Assembly: GCF_017094465.1 (NCBI RefSeq)
Contig: NZ_CP064791.1
Coordinates: 1,798,001-1,862,000, forward strand
Reading direction: 5' to 3'
Length of the DNA: 64,000 nucleotides
Source of the DNA: Halapricum desulfuricans
Lineage (GTDB): Archaea; Halobacteriota; Halobacteria; Halobacteriales; Haloarculaceae
Position numbers and translations under genes: made by a program. This document shows positions 18,672 to 26,537 of the stretch, in pieces. The notes beneath the pieces were generated by a model. It worked only from the letters and a program-made list of their open reading frames with translations. It searched no databases and was not told the DNA's origin. The stretch's first letter is position 1. Each line of letters opens with the position of its first letter.

Positions 18672-18672
18672 C

Positions 18673-18933
18673 TTAGAACACCCCGATTCGTGAGGCGACT
18701 TCCTGCGCGTCGTCGGCCTCGGACAGTGTTACTTCGGCTTTCTTGTTACCGTTCATCGTCACCATCGTCGTCACGTTCTCGATCGTGACGTCGAACTGCG
18801 TCTCGATCGCGTCGACGATCTCGTCTTTCGTCGCGTCGATATCGACGATGAACAGTAGCTTGTTCTGGAAGTCCATCTTGTCCATCGCCTTCTCGGTGAC
18901 GTGTGGATGCTTGATCACGTCGCGTACGCTCAT
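18673..18933 (-). CDS. rpl23: Large-subunit ribosomal protein uL23
   Basis: 86 residues; docking site for SRP and other factors at the tunnel exit. The short archaeal form is complete: IKHPHVTEKAMDKMDFQNKLLFIVDIDATKDEIVDAIE, then VTIENVTTMVTMNGNKKAEVTLSE. The start overlaps the uL4 stop by 4 bp. Confidence 0.97.
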   Translation of the reverse strand: MSVRDVIKHPHVTEKAMDKMDFQNKLLFIVDIDATKDEIVDAIETQFDVTIENVTTMVTMNGNKKAEVTLSEADDAQEVASRIGVF

Positions 18934-19673
18934 CGGTCAGCCACCTCCGCGAGTGCACTCTCGGTCCAGATCGTCAGGCGACCGGCGTCGCCACCGGGTG
19001 CGAGGTCTTCCGCGTTGACCTCGGCCGCGGTCGCGACGTCCGCGCCGGCGAGGTTCCGCGCGGCCTTCGAGGGTTCCTCGCTGGTCACGAACAGGATCGA
19101 CTTCGGCCGGCGGTACTTCCGTCCGCGGGACTTGCCCTGTCCGGCCTTGATCTTCGTGTCGTCGGCGCGCTCGATGTCGGCGTGAACGCCGAGTTCCTCG
19201 AGGGTGTCGACAACTTCCTGGGTCTTCACGAGGTCCTCGAAGTCGTCGCTGACGACCAGCGGCAGTTCGAGGTCCGACTCGAACTCGTGACCGCGCTCGG
19301 CCACGACCTCGCTGTCGGCAGTCGCCGCGATCGCCGACCGGATCGCCTTCTGGCGCTCCTTGTCGTTGAGATCGAGACCGCGGTCTTTCTGTTCTTTCGG
19401 CGGGTGGGCCCGGCGGCCGGAGACGGCCTGGGGGACCCGCTTTGCGGTACCATCCTGGCGCGGGACGTGCGCCTGCCCGCGACCGCTGCCGAACGACTCG
19501 GCAGGGGTACGGAGGCCGGCGTAGTCGTCGCTGCCGTAGTCCTGCTTTCGGTTTGCCTGGGCGGCTTGGACCGCGCGCGAGATCAGGTCCGGCCGAACGG
19601 TCGTTTCGAAGACCGCCGGCAGGTCGATCTCGTCGTCGGCGTCGCCGTCCAGATCGTGTACTGTAGCCTGCAT
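18930..19673 (-). CDS. rpl4: Large-subunit ribosomal protein uL4
   Basis: 247 residues, the archaeal L4/L1e form. The tunnel-lining loop RTPAESFGSGRGQAHVPRQDGTAKRVPQAVSGRRAHPP is clear, and the globular part continues with ALAEVADR at the end. In bacteria L4 regulates the S10 operon; the archaeal case is unknown. It starts 5 bp after the uL3 stop. Confidence 0.97.
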   Translation of the reverse strand: MQATVHDLDGDADDEIDLPAVFETTVRPDLISRAVQAAQANRKQDYGSDDYAGLRTPAESFGSGRGQAHVPRQDGTAKRVPQAVSGRRAHPPKEQKDRGLDLNDKERQKAIRSAIAATADSEVVAERGHEFESDLELPLVVSDDFEDLVKTQEVVDTLEELGVHADIERADDTKIKAGQGKSRGRKYRRPKSILFVTSEEPSKAARNLAGADVATAAEVNAEDLAPGGDAGRLTIWTESALAEVADR

Positions 19674-19678
19674 TCAGG

Positions 19679-20689
19679 TCACCCCTGGTTGGAGTCGGTG
19701 GAGACGTAGCGCAACTCGGGATCGAGTCGCGGGCTGTCGCTCGGGCGGACAGCCGGTCGGAAGCGCACGAGGCGCTTTTCCGGACCCGGCAGCGATCCCT
19801 TCACCAGCGTGTAGTTGCCCTCGACCTCGCCGTAGTTGACGAAGCCACCCTCAGGGGTGACCTCGTCGTCGCCGATGTCGAGAATGCGCTTGTTCAGCTC
19901 CGTGCGCTGGTGGTAGCCGGTCTGGCCCTGCTGGGGCACGGTCGACCGGACGCGGGAGGGGTTCCACGGACCGAGGTTGCCGATCCGGCGCCGCCACCCC
20001 TGGCGGGCGTGTTTGCCCTTCCGCTTCTGGACGCCCCAGCGCTTGACGGGACCCTGTGTCCCTTTGCCCTTGGTGACGCCCGCGACGTCGGCGTACTCGC
20101 CGGCGCGGAACACGTCGTTCATCGAGTGTTCGCCGCCGTCCTCGATAATCTCAAGCCCGTGTTCGACGCGCTCTTCGAGCGAGCCGCCGCCGACGCGTGT
20201 CTCCATCACGTCGGGTTTCTTCTTCGGGACGCCGTCGAGCTCGCTGGGGACGGTGTGGGTAATGAGCCGCACGTCGCCCAGTTCGCCCGCTTCAAGAGCG
20301 TCCGTGATCTGTGCCTCTGTACCGTCGGATCCGTCCTCGGGAAGGTCGAGGGTCCGGTCGAGCTCCGAGTGGAACTCGTCGGTCCAGACCTCCGTCAGCG
20401 GTCGGAGTCCGTACGGCGTGTCTTCGTAAGCTCGAAGCGCCACAGCCCGCATCGGTGGCGTTTCGACGACGGTGACGGGAACGGTCGTCTCCATTCCCTC
20501 GCGTGGCGAGTTCGGTTCGTCGTTGATGAGCACAACGTGTGTCATCCCGGCCTTGTAGCCGGCGAACCCCTGGACGCCAGGCTGTCCGTCGTCGTCGGGC
20601 CAGCTGTTGAACCGCGGCGTCTCGCTGGCCGACCGATTGCGCGGACTGAAACCCATCGAGCCTTTGCGTGGTCTGCTTGGTTGTGGCAT
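19679..20689 (-). CDS. rpl3: Large-subunit ribosomal protein uL3
   Basis: 336 residues. The N-terminal MPQPSRPRKGSMGFSPRNRSASETPRF, the W-finger-like extension reaching the peptidyl-transferase centre (KRWGVQKRKGKHARQGWRRRIGNLGPWNPSRV) and the C-terminal GSLPGPEKRLVRFRPA are standard. It is the first ribosomal protein gene of the cluster, 7 bp after the SPOUT methylase gene. Confidence 0.97.
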   Translation of the reverse strand: MPQPSRPRKGSMGFSPRNRSASETPRFNSWPDDDGQPGVQGFAGYKAGMTHVVLINDEPNSPREGMETTVPVTVVETPPMRAVALRAYEDTPYGLRPLTEVWTDEFHSELDRTLDLPEDGSDGTEAQITDALEAGELGDVRLITHTVPSELDGVPKKKPDVMETRVGGGSLEERVEHGLEIIEDGGEHSMNDVFRAGEYADVAGVTKGKGTQGPVKRWGVQKRKGKHARQGWRRRIGNLGPWNPSRVRSTVPQQGQTGYHQRTELNKRILDIGDDEVTPEGGFVNYGEVEGNYTLVKGSLPGPEKRLVRFRPAVRPSDSPRLDPELRYVSTDSNQG

Positions 20690-20696
20690 CGGATTC

Positions 20697-21572
20697 TCAC
20701 TCCGTGAGACTGAGGCAGGCCAGTGTTGCGAACATCGCTTCTTCGGTTCGCACCACCTCGCTGCCTTGATCCGGGATCGTGTTCAGCCAGAGGTCGAATC
20801 GGGTAGCGTCCGATTCGGATCCGGTGACCGTCTCGATCTCAGTCGGCCCGACACCGTCGGGGTCGATCCCCATGATGGCGGGCAACCCGCGCTCGGGCGA
20901 GCCAAACGCGACGGTCAGATCGCCCGCGCCGTCGTCCTCACCGTGGATCGTCCCGACCAGCTGGCCGAGACGGTCGGTCGTGAGTTCGACACCGTGGCGC
21001 GATGCGGCGATCCGCACGCCAGCGTCGGTACGCGAGAGCGCTTCGTCCAGGTCCGCACGGTCGACGGCAAACCCCGGAAGGGGTTCGTCGACGAGTTTCG
21101 CGCGGACCGGTCGTCGCGAATAGATCCTGACGGCAACGCGCTCCCCCTCGCTGACCTCCATTCCGGAGGGAACAGCCAGAGAGATCGGGTGTTGCATGCC
21201 GCAATTGACCCGAACGCGCCCATCAGATCCGACCTCGGTCACGAGTCCCTGTCTCAACGACCCCGAATCGTTCGATCCGGAGCCGGTCCGTGGTGTCACG
21301 TGGAGCGGCGGCAGGACGCCAACGGACTCCAGTTCGTCCCGCTTGCCCCACACCTCCTTTCGGAGGTACGGCGGCGTCGCGGCGTACCGTAAGACGGTTT
21401 CGACGAACCCGCCGTCCAACTTCCCTTCGCCGTCAGGGTCGGGGATGATCGTCAGCCGATCCGCCCGGAAGACCGTGGCCGCGCGGGCCACGTAACCGAG
21501 TTTGCGAGTCGCCTCGCGTTTGTCCTCGGCTTCCCGGGTGAGGGACGACGGCACGAGCACGCTGGTCGTCAT
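20697..21572 (-). CDS. SPOUT-fold RNA methyltransferase family protein
   Basis: 291 residues. The sequence TTSVLVPSSLTREAEDKREATRKLGYVARAATVFRADRLTIIPD and the inserted OB-like part (LRQGLVTEVGSDGRVRVNCGMQHPI) match the COG2106/SPOUT1 family, predicted RNA uridine-N3 methyltransferases. The end (DLWLNTIPDQGSEVVRTEEAMFATLACL) forms the trefoil knot that holds S-adenosylmethionine in this superfamily. In many archaea the gene leads the uL3 operon, as here, suggesting an rRNA target. I use MTTSVLVPSS at 21572; seven more residues are possible from 21593. Confidence 0.82.
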   Translation of the reverse strand: MTTSVLVPSSLTREAEDKREATRKLGYVARAATVFRADRLTIIPDPDGEGKLDGGFVETVLRYAATPPYLRKEVWGKRDELESVGVLPPLHVTPRTGSGSNDSGSLRQGLVTEVGSDGRVRVNCGMQHPISLAVPSGMEVSEGERVAVRIYSRRPVRAKLVDEPLPGFAVDRADLDEALSRTDAGVRIAASRHGVELTTDRLGQLVGTIHGEDDGAGDLTVAFGSPERGLPAIMGIDPDGVGPTEIETVTGSESDATRFDLWLNTIPDQGSEVVRTEEAMFATLACLSLTE

Positions 21573-21931
21573 GCCGTGACGCTTCCACGCCACGCCACTA
21601 GACTGTAGCGATTAGTCTTCGGTCCGCACCTAAAAGGGTAGCGGATTCCAGTGGTGGTGAGACGCCGTCGCACGCCTGCGAGCGACCCTCACGAGCGTAG
21701 TCACGGTGTGCCAGCACGTACCGCGACCGGCACCGTGCCATCCCTCCGAGTGCACAGCGCATCACATAGACACGCGCGAAGTCAGTTCGCAAAAATCGAA
21801 TTTCCGGGACGGAACGGCAGTCAAACGGACAAATCCGGTGGCGGGACGGCGATTCGGAAGCCTTTTATTCTTCTCGGCGGTTGCTTAGAATGCGAACTGA
21901 CGTGCGCCCGACCGACGGGCGAACGATGTGA
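21573..21931. promoter_or_regulatory. Intergenic promoter region: ribosomal operon and tRNA-Gly
   Basis: No gene is seen in these 359 bp. Leftward, the TATA-like CTTTTAGG at 21630-21637 would start transcription near 21607, about 35 nt before the methylase/uL3 operon. Rightward, CTTTTATT at 21862-21869 would give a transcript beginning about 40 nt before tRNA-Gly, removed by RNase P. Both positions are inferred from spacing only. Confidence 0.45.
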
Positions 21932-22002
21932 GCGCTGGTGGTGTAGTGGTATCACAGGACCCTGCCACGGTCCTAACCCGAGTTCAAATCTCGGCCAGCG
22001 CA
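21932..22002 (+). tRNA. tRNA-Gly (anticodon GCC)
   Basis: 71 nt. The acceptor stem GCGCTGG (21932-21938) pairs with CCAGCGC (21995-22001), with discriminator A at 22002. The anticodon stem GGACC (21957-21961) pairs with GGTCC (21969-21973) around the loop CTGCCAC, placing anticodon GCC at 21964-21966. The T-arm is CCGAG TTCAAATC TCGG with the TTCAAATC loop. CCA is not encoded and there is no intron. It decodes GGC and GGU, frequent glycine codons in this genome. Confidence 0.97.
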
Positions 22003-22007
22003 CTTCT

Positions 22008-22031
22008 GTCGCTCGTAAACTCGCGAGCGAC
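22008..22031 (+). terminator. Hairpin just downstream of tRNA-Gly
   Basis: Perfect inverted repeat GTCGCTCG (22008-22015) and CGAGCGAC (22024-22031) with an 8-nt loop, 5 nt after the tRNA discriminator base. No T-tract follows, so it may help 3' end processing or simply be a repeat remnant rather than a terminator. Confidence 0.35.
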
Positions 22032-22209
22032 GCACGCGGAATACGGGGATTTGAATGAGAGCAGACACGCGCGCAGCGAATACGAGCACGTCTGCGCGTG
22101 GTCCGAATTTCGGCCGTGCAGCGTGTGGCGGCCCATCGGGTGAGTGTTCTCCGAGTCGTTGCTTGGTTCACCGTGAAGCTTTTTCTACTATCGCTACGCA
22201 ACACCGAAC

Positions 22210-22785
22210 GTGACAGATACGCTGCCGGTCCACGTCAACCGTGATCAGTTGCACGGCCTCGAGGTGCCCAACGAAGTCGAGGTGAGCGGATCGTTCGACG
22301 TGGTCCTGCAGAACCACGGGGAATCAGTCCACGTGCACTTGCACTTGGACGACGACCTATCCGATATCGCGACGCTGTCAGCGAACAACCATCACGTCGC
22401 GAGCGACTCGACGCGGCGTATCACCGTCGACGTATCGGGGTCCGGCCCCGTCCGCGGGAAGCTCAAAGTCGCCACGGCGTACGGTGCGACGACCCGATAT
22501 GTGGACGTGATACTCACCGAACCGGAGCCGGAACCGCGGGACGTTGCTGTCGACGAGTCACTCTCGAAGCCACAGCCACGATCGACGCCTACCCGGACAC
22601 GGGACCGTTCCGTCGATGCGTTCGATATCTCGATCCGTCCGGAGATCGCTGTCCTCGTTCTCGGTGCCGTCGCGCTGGCGGTCGCTATCGCTGCGACGCT
22701 TCTGTTCGAAAATACCGTCGTGCTGCTGGGATCGTTCGTCGTTCTGGCTGGCGTTCTCGTCGCGATATACCTCCTCGTCGCCTGA
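22210..22785 (+). CDS. Haloarchaeal membrane-anchored protein of unknown function (possibly DUF7524)
   Basis: 191 residues, GTG start. The first 105 residues are a beta-rich domain (VEVSGSFDVVLQNHGESVHVHLHLDDDL) resembling an immunoglobulin-like or carrier-type fold. A Pro/Arg-rich linker follows, then two C-terminal membrane segments (IAVLVLGAVALAVAIAATLLF and VVLLGSFVVLAGVLVAIYLLVA). With no signal peptide, the beta domain would stay on the cytoplasmic side. I recall a Halobacteria-only family of this layout but no function. The TATA-like CTTTTTCTAC lies about 30 nt before the start, consistent with a leaderless mRNA. Confidence 0.75.
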   Translation: MTDTLPVHVNRDQLHGLEVPNEVEVSGSFDVVLQNHGESVHVHLHLDDDLSDIATLSANNHHVASDSTRRITVDVSGSGPVRGKLKVATAYGATTRYVDVILTEPEPEPRDVAVDESLSKPQPRSTPTRTRDRSVDAFDISIRPEIAVLVLGAVALAVAIAATLLFENTVVLLGSFVVLAGVLVAIYLLVA

Positions 22786-22786
22786 C

Positions 22787-22981
22787 CTAGGCCGGCGTTT
22801 CCTCGCGCATGTCCGGCGGCAGCAGGTTCGGGATGCCGTCCTCAATCGGATACGTCTCACCGCATTCCGTACACGTCAGTGTGCCGGTGACGATCTCGCC
22901 CTCGTCGCGGTCCTGCGCGTCGAGTTCGAGTTCGGATTTATCGAGTGGGCAACAGACGATGTCGAGCAGATCCTCGTTCAT
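22787..22981 (-). CDS. Trm112/YcaR-like zinc-ribbon protein
   Basis: 64 residues. The sequence DLLDIVCCPLDKSELELDAQ, then GTLTCTECGETYPIEDGIPNLLP, is diagnostic of the Trm112/UPF0434 family, with the CCPLDK and CTECG pairs as zinc ligands. In archaea and eukaryotes Trm112 is an activating partner for several methyltransferases that modify tRNA, rRNA and release factor. The frame runs upstream to 23008, but MNEDLLDIVCCP at 22981 is the natural start. It lies tail-to-tail with the previous gene. Confidence 0.85.
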   Translation of the reverse strand: MNEDLLDIVCCPLDKSELELDAQDRDEGEIVTGTLTCTECGETYPIEDGIPNLLPPDMREETPA

Positions 22982-23032
22982 ACCACGGGTTCGGGGTCGG
23001 CTGGACAAAAAGGCCTCGGGTAGCGGTCGCGA

Positions 23033-24442
23033 TCAGACCGCGCTGTCGTCTTCGACGAGTTGTCGCATCGACCGCTCCAGCTGACTGATCTCGGAGACCT
23101 GCTTGCTGTTGGCATCCGCGATCTCCTGGATCTCGTCGGCGGTATCCTCGGCCATCTCCGCAATCTCGTCCATCATCGATGCGACTTCCTCCGTCGAGGC
23201 TGCCTGGTCGTCGGTCGCGTTGGCGACCTCCTCCATGCCGGTCGTCGCGTCGCGAATCTTCTCGGCGATGTCATCGAGGGCCTGCATGGTCGCTTCGACC
23301 TCGGAGACGCCAGTCTCGATCTCGTCGGTCGCCTGTTCGAGGCTCTGGACGGTCGTCTCGGTGTCACGCTGGACGCCCTCCAGCATGTCCTCGATCGTCT
23401 CGGCGTGTTCCTGGGATTCCGTCGCGAGATTTTTGACTTCGTTGGCGACGACGGCGAACCCGTCGCCGGACTCCCCGGCACGTGCGGCCTCGATGTTGGC
23501 ATTTAGCGCCAGGATGTTCGTCTGGTCTGCGATGTCGTTGATGAGCTCGACAATCTCGTCGATCTCGTTGACCCGCTCCTGGAGACGCGTCACGTCGTCG
23601 GCCACTTCGGTCGCCGCCTCGTCGATGTTCTCCATGGCGTTCATCGCGCTCTCGGCGGACTCTTGGCCGTCGTTCGCGGCCTCGACCGCGTCCTCGCTCG
23701 TCTTGGCAACGTCATCGGACGTTGCCGCGATTTCCTCGACAGTCGCGGACAGCGTCGACACCTCGCTGTTTGCCTGCTCGATCCGGGTTGTCATCTCCTG
23801 GGTGCCATCGCTGATGCCGTCAGAGCTGTCGGCGACCTGTTCGGATCGCGACCGCAGTTCCTGGATCGACGAATCGAGGTCCCGGGCGACCTGCTGGCGT
23901 CGTTCCATATCGTCCTGTATCGAGTCGATCAGGCCGTTCACACGGGTCGCGATCTCCCGGAAATCCCCTTCGAGATCGGCCGTGTCGATCCGTACGTCGA
24001 GGTTCCCGTCGGTGGCAGCGTCGACAGTCGTGTAGATACGACGCCGCGTGACGACCTGTTCGACGATCTCCTGCAGGTCCCGTTCGGGACGGTCGCCCGG
24101 CCAGGGTCGAACGAGGTTCGACACGCCGGCGTCGAGCGCCATCTGGACGATGTCGTCATTACCGGTCTCGGAGATAAGGACGTACGGAATGTTCGACGGG
24201 CGGTCGTCGACTTCCTCGTACAGCTCAATGCCGCTAACCCATTCGTTTCCGCGCGAGTCGCGTACTTCGACGAAGCTCACGACGCAGATCACGTCGTTCG
24301 TATCGAGTGCAGTCCGGGCGTCCGGGACGGACGTGACTGTCTCGACGGGTACGTCGGCGGTCACCGGCTCCAGCGTTTCGACGGCATGCTCTCGGTTGTC
24401 CGGGCGACAGACGACGAGCACGCGCCCAGTGTTTGCGGCCAT
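23033..24442 (-). CDS. Soluble methyl-accepting transducer with N-terminal pseudo-receiver domain
   Basis: 469 residues with no membrane segment. Residues 1-125 look like a response-regulator receiver fold (RVLVVCRPDNREHAVETLEPV, PYVLISETGNDDIVQMALDAGVSNLVRPWP), but the phosphoacceptor Asp region reads CVVSFVEVRD and the C-terminal Lys is Arg, so it is probably not phosphorylated. A HAMP-like segment follows (DGNLDVRIDTADLEGDFREIATRVNGL), then a full-length signalling coiled coil. The tip motif IADQTNILALNANIEAARAGESGDGFAVVANEV, which contacts CheA/CheW, is complete. It should signal to the chemotaxis kinase from the cytoplasm. The start at 24442 is supported by a TATA-like TTTTTTAAGTATAG about 30 nt upstream; the frame extends to 24559 without need. 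Confidence 0.88.
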   Translation of the reverse strand: MAANTGRVLVVCRPDNREHAVETLEPVTADVPVETVTSVPDARTALDTNDVICVVSFVEVRDSRGNEWVSGIELYEEVDDRPSNIPYVLISETGNDDIVQMALDAGVSNLVRPWPGDRPERDLQEIVEQVVTRRRIYTTVDAATDGNLDVRIDTADLEGDFREIATRVNGLIDSIQDDMERRQQVARDLDSSIQELRSRSEQVADSSDGISDGTQEMTTRIEQANSEVSTLSATVEEIAATSDDVAKTSEDAVEAANDGQESAESAMNAMENIDEAATEVADDVTRLQERVNEIDEIVELINDIADQTNILALNANIEAARAGESGDGFAVVANEVKNLATESQEHAETIEDMLEGVQRDTETTVQSLEQATDEIETGVSEVEATMQALDDIAEKIRDATTGMEEVANATDDQAASTEEVASMMDEIAEMAEDTADEIQEIADANSKQVSEISQLERSMRQLVEDDSAV

Positions 24443-24602
24443 TATACGGCGTTGGGTGCTCACTATACTTAAAAAATACTCGTGATTATCACGTTTGACT
24501 CTTCGACCGGGTAATCGGGACGGCCAACACGACCCCGATTCGAGATGTGATACTCGCACGACAACGCTTATTTATGCGATCGTGTAACCGTCTGACAATC
24601 GA

Positions 24603-25337
24603 ATGCAAGTACAAGACATCAATACGAACGACCAACTGATCACGGGAATCCGCGAACAGATCGAGTCCGGTACGCACGAGATCCTGATCGGGACGTCGCC
24701 GGAGGTCTACGAGAAGATCGAAGACTCGCTGGCGGAGAGCTACGCCGACGGCGCGTTCATCGCACTCTGTCTCTACACTGACACACAGACGGCAGCCGAA
24801 TACGACTTCGAGGAGACGGCGACGCTGGTTCGGGCCTGGGACCAGGAGCTCGACACGCTGTTGGCCGTCGACCAGCAGACCGGTGTCATCGGCATGCCCA
24901 ACGAGGAGGAAGAAGAGGTGATCGGGCTCAAGTACGACACGGATCGACTCTACGGCCTGGCGTTCATGCAGTTCATGTCCCAGCACTGGGACGAGGGTGA
25001 GGAGGTCTACATTACGGACGCGCGACAGCTCCCGTACGAAACCGCTAACCTCCGGGACGCGGCACTGAACACCGCGTTGCACCTCCGTGAGGGGAACGCC
25101 GTCGGGTTCCAGGCGCGTGTTCGGGAGGCGCCCGCCGAGGAAGATTCCACCTGGCAGACGATGGAAGGGCAACTGACGACCGTCCGTCAGAGCTTCGTCG
25201 AGCCGAGTACGAATTCCTTTTTCGGCGAGATCGGGCTCGTCGGCCATACTGACAGGGATGGTCGCGTGACAATGGGAGGCCACGGCGCGTATTTCGAGGA
25301 CTACGAGGCCCGGGACATCGTTCTCACGCCGATCTGA
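24603..25337 (+). CDS. TrmB-like effector-domain protein lacking a DNA-binding head
   Basis: 244 residues. The N-terminal 90 residues (ITGIREQIESGTHEILIGTSPEVYEKIEDSLAESYADGAFIALCLYTD) resemble the phospholipase-D-like middle domain of TrmB sugar-sensing regulators. The rest resembles their beta-rich C-terminal effector domain (ALNTALHLREGNAVGFQARVREAP). The usual winged helix of TrmB is absent. Without it the protein may sense a ligand and act by binding another protein. It is divergent from the pseudo-receiver transducer across 160 bp, so a sensing partnership is possible. A TATA-like CTTATTTATG lies about 30 nt before the start. Confidence 0.6.
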   Translation: MQVQDINTNDQLITGIREQIESGTHEILIGTSPEVYEKIEDSLAESYADGAFIALCLYTDTQTAAEYDFEETATLVRAWDQELDTLLAVDQQTGVIGMPNEEEEEVIGLKYDTDRLYGLAFMQFMSQHWDEGEEVYITDARQLPYETANLRDAALNTALHLREGNAVGFQARVREAPAEEDSTWQTMEGQLTTVRQSFVEPSTNSFFGEIGLVGHTDRDGRVTMGGHGAYFEDYEARDIVLTPI

Positions 25338-25350
25338 CGACCGGTGTCAT

Positions 25351-25602
25351 TCACGACGTATCGACAAGCCGCTCTTTATCCGCCCGAGAGAGCTGTTTGA
25401 TCTCGTACTCGCGGGACATCGCCTCGCTTCTCGTTTCGTAGGACTCGACGTGTAGGAGTTCGACAGGCGTGCGCCCGCGGGTGTACTTCGCTCCCTGCCC
25501 GGCCTGATGTTCCTCGACGCGGCGCTCGACGTCCGTGGTATAGCCAGTATAGAAGGTGTCGTCGGCACAACGGAGGACGTACACGTGATGTTCGTCCGAC
25601 AT
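25351..25602 (-). CDS. GIY-YIG domain protein (UPF0213 type)
   Basis: 83 residues, the single-domain GIY-YIG nuclease fold: HHVYVLRCADDTFYTGYTTDVERRVEEHQAG gives the YVL...YTGYT core and the catalytic-type Arg. GAKYTRGRTPVELLHVESYETRSEAMSREYEIKQLSR includes the conserved Glu in SREYEIK. Such small proteins resemble the nuclease part of UvrC/SLX1. Their substrates are not known. It directly follows the zinc-ribbon gene, with the TGA and ATG adjacent, so the two should be cotranscribed. Confidence 0.88.
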   Translation of the reverse strand: MSDEHHVYVLRCADDTFYTGYTTDVERRVEEHQAGQGAKYTRGRTPVELLHVESYETRSEAMSREYEIKQLSRADKERLVDTS

Positions 25603-25752
25603 TCACGTCTGGCGAGCGCGCTGCTGGGCCACTTCGGCGATGCCGGCGTTTGCCGAGCAGTTGGGACACGCGAGAATCTCGCCGAACTCGTTGGCGAAGA
25701 CTCGCGCGAACTGGTCCGAGACGTGTGCATTGCAGTGATTACACTTGGGCAT
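25603..25752 (-). CDS. 49-aa zinc-ribbon protein (DUF7563 type)
   Basis: 49 residues beginning MPKCNHCNAHVSDQFARVF, with ACPNCSANAGIAEVAQQRARQT at the end. The two CxxC pairs (C4-C7 and C29-C32) make a zinc ribbon. I recall this as a Halobacteria-only family (DUF7563). Its stop codon lies immediately before the ATG of the GIY-YIG gene, with no base between them. An operon is therefore likely, and a nucleic-acid role is plausible. The gene is easily missed because of its size. Confidence 0.8.
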   Translation of the reverse strand: MPKCNHCNAHVSDQFARVFANEFGEILACPNCSANAGIAEVAQQRARQT

Positions 25753-25956
25753 TCGACTCCGCCGGTCTCTGCCGGCAAACTCCTATTAGAGATACGGGGG
25801 CAATACCCTTGGCCCGATATAGTTGGGTATGCTGGCCGGATCTGCATACCGCACAGTTCAAATTCGGTGAAGCAGCATGCAAACAGGCGCGAGCGACTCC
25901 GAGAGCGGCCGGAAACGGGAACGCTTATAAACTCCCCTCTGGAATAGCTGTCCTGT

Positions 25957-26124
25957 ATGGCAGACCTAATCGTCAAAGCCGCTGTCAAGGAAGCGCTCGA
26001 TGATATGAACGTCGCCTCGGACTTCTACGATGCCCTCGACGAGGAAGTCGACGAGCTGCTGGAAGACGCCGCTCGTCGCGCCGAGGCCAACGACCGCAAG
26101 ACGGTGCAGCCGCGCGACCTGTAA
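25957..26124 (+). CDS. 55-aa histone-fold-like protein (DUF1931 type)
   Basis: 55 residues starting MADLIVKAAVKEALDDMNVASDFYDALDEE, then LLEDAARRAEANDRKTVQPRDL. The pattern of helix, long amphipathic helix and the final R.TVQPRDL resembles half of a histone fold (compare ARR...A..RKTV..RDI in archaeal histones), and the family is often called histone-like. Being very acidic, it probably does not coat DNA as a classical histone does. The TATA-like CTTATAAA at 25923-25930 is about 28 nt before the ATG, so the mRNA should be leaderless. A T6 run follows the gene at 26148-26153. Confidence 0.78.
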   Translation: MADLIVKAAVKEALDDMNVASDFYDALDEEVDELLEDAARRAEANDRKTVQPRDL

Positions 26125-26537
26125 GTCGGGCATCGTACTCCATTCCGTTTTTTATACGCTAGTGCACCAGCAGCTGCTATCGGATCGTTGCCGCCGCGAC
26201 GATCCAGTCATCGTCCGTCGTCGTGGACGTACAGCAGTTCGCAGTAGTACTGTTCGCCGTCCGTTCGCTGGCGGCGTTGTTCGGGGCATGTATCGACGCG
26301 ATCCGGTCCCATACCCAAAATACATTATCGAACGTTATAGATCTTGGCCACTGCTGATACTGGTGGCTATAGCATTTCGAACTGATTCGGCACGACGGTG
26401 TACCGGATGTCTGTACGAACTATACCAGTATGCGACGGGATCGAAGCGGTCGAAAAGAGGCAGAAGAGATATGCGAACAGTGCGGAAAACGCGGGACGTA
26501 CGAGATCGCGGCCAACCGGGGGACGCTACTGACCCAT
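26125..26537. other. 413-bp intergenic region with two weak short ORFs
   Basis: No clear gene. After the histone-like gene comes a T-rich stretch (TTTTTTATACG near 26148) that may end its transcript. A leftward 34-codon ORF lies at 26208-26312, with TATAACGTTCG about 25 nt upstream. A rightward ORF opens at 26373, has its first ATG at 26430 and ends at 26589, encoding a CEQCGK motif and then running antisense into porB. Neither is convincing enough to list as a gene. Confidence 0.4.
26208..26312 (-). CDS. Possible 34-aa microprotein
   Basis: Reads MGPDRVDTCPEQRRQRT, then DGEQYYCELLYVHDDGR, and a stop. Support: an ATG about 25-30 nt downstream of a TATA-like TATAACGTTCG, the spacing expected for leaderless haloarchaeal genes, and a final part with ordinary residue composition and two Cys. 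Against: it is very short and I recognise no family. Confidence 0.25.
   Translation of the reverse strand: MGPDRVDTCPEQRRQRTDGEQYYCELLYVHDDGR

Noticed and set aside
22040-22125. Possible degraded tRNA or integrase attachment copy after tRNA-Gly
   Set aside because: GGGGATTTGAAT and GTCCGAATTTCGGCC resemble T-arm sequence, but no acceptor stem or second tRNA copy can be folded and no integrase gene is near.
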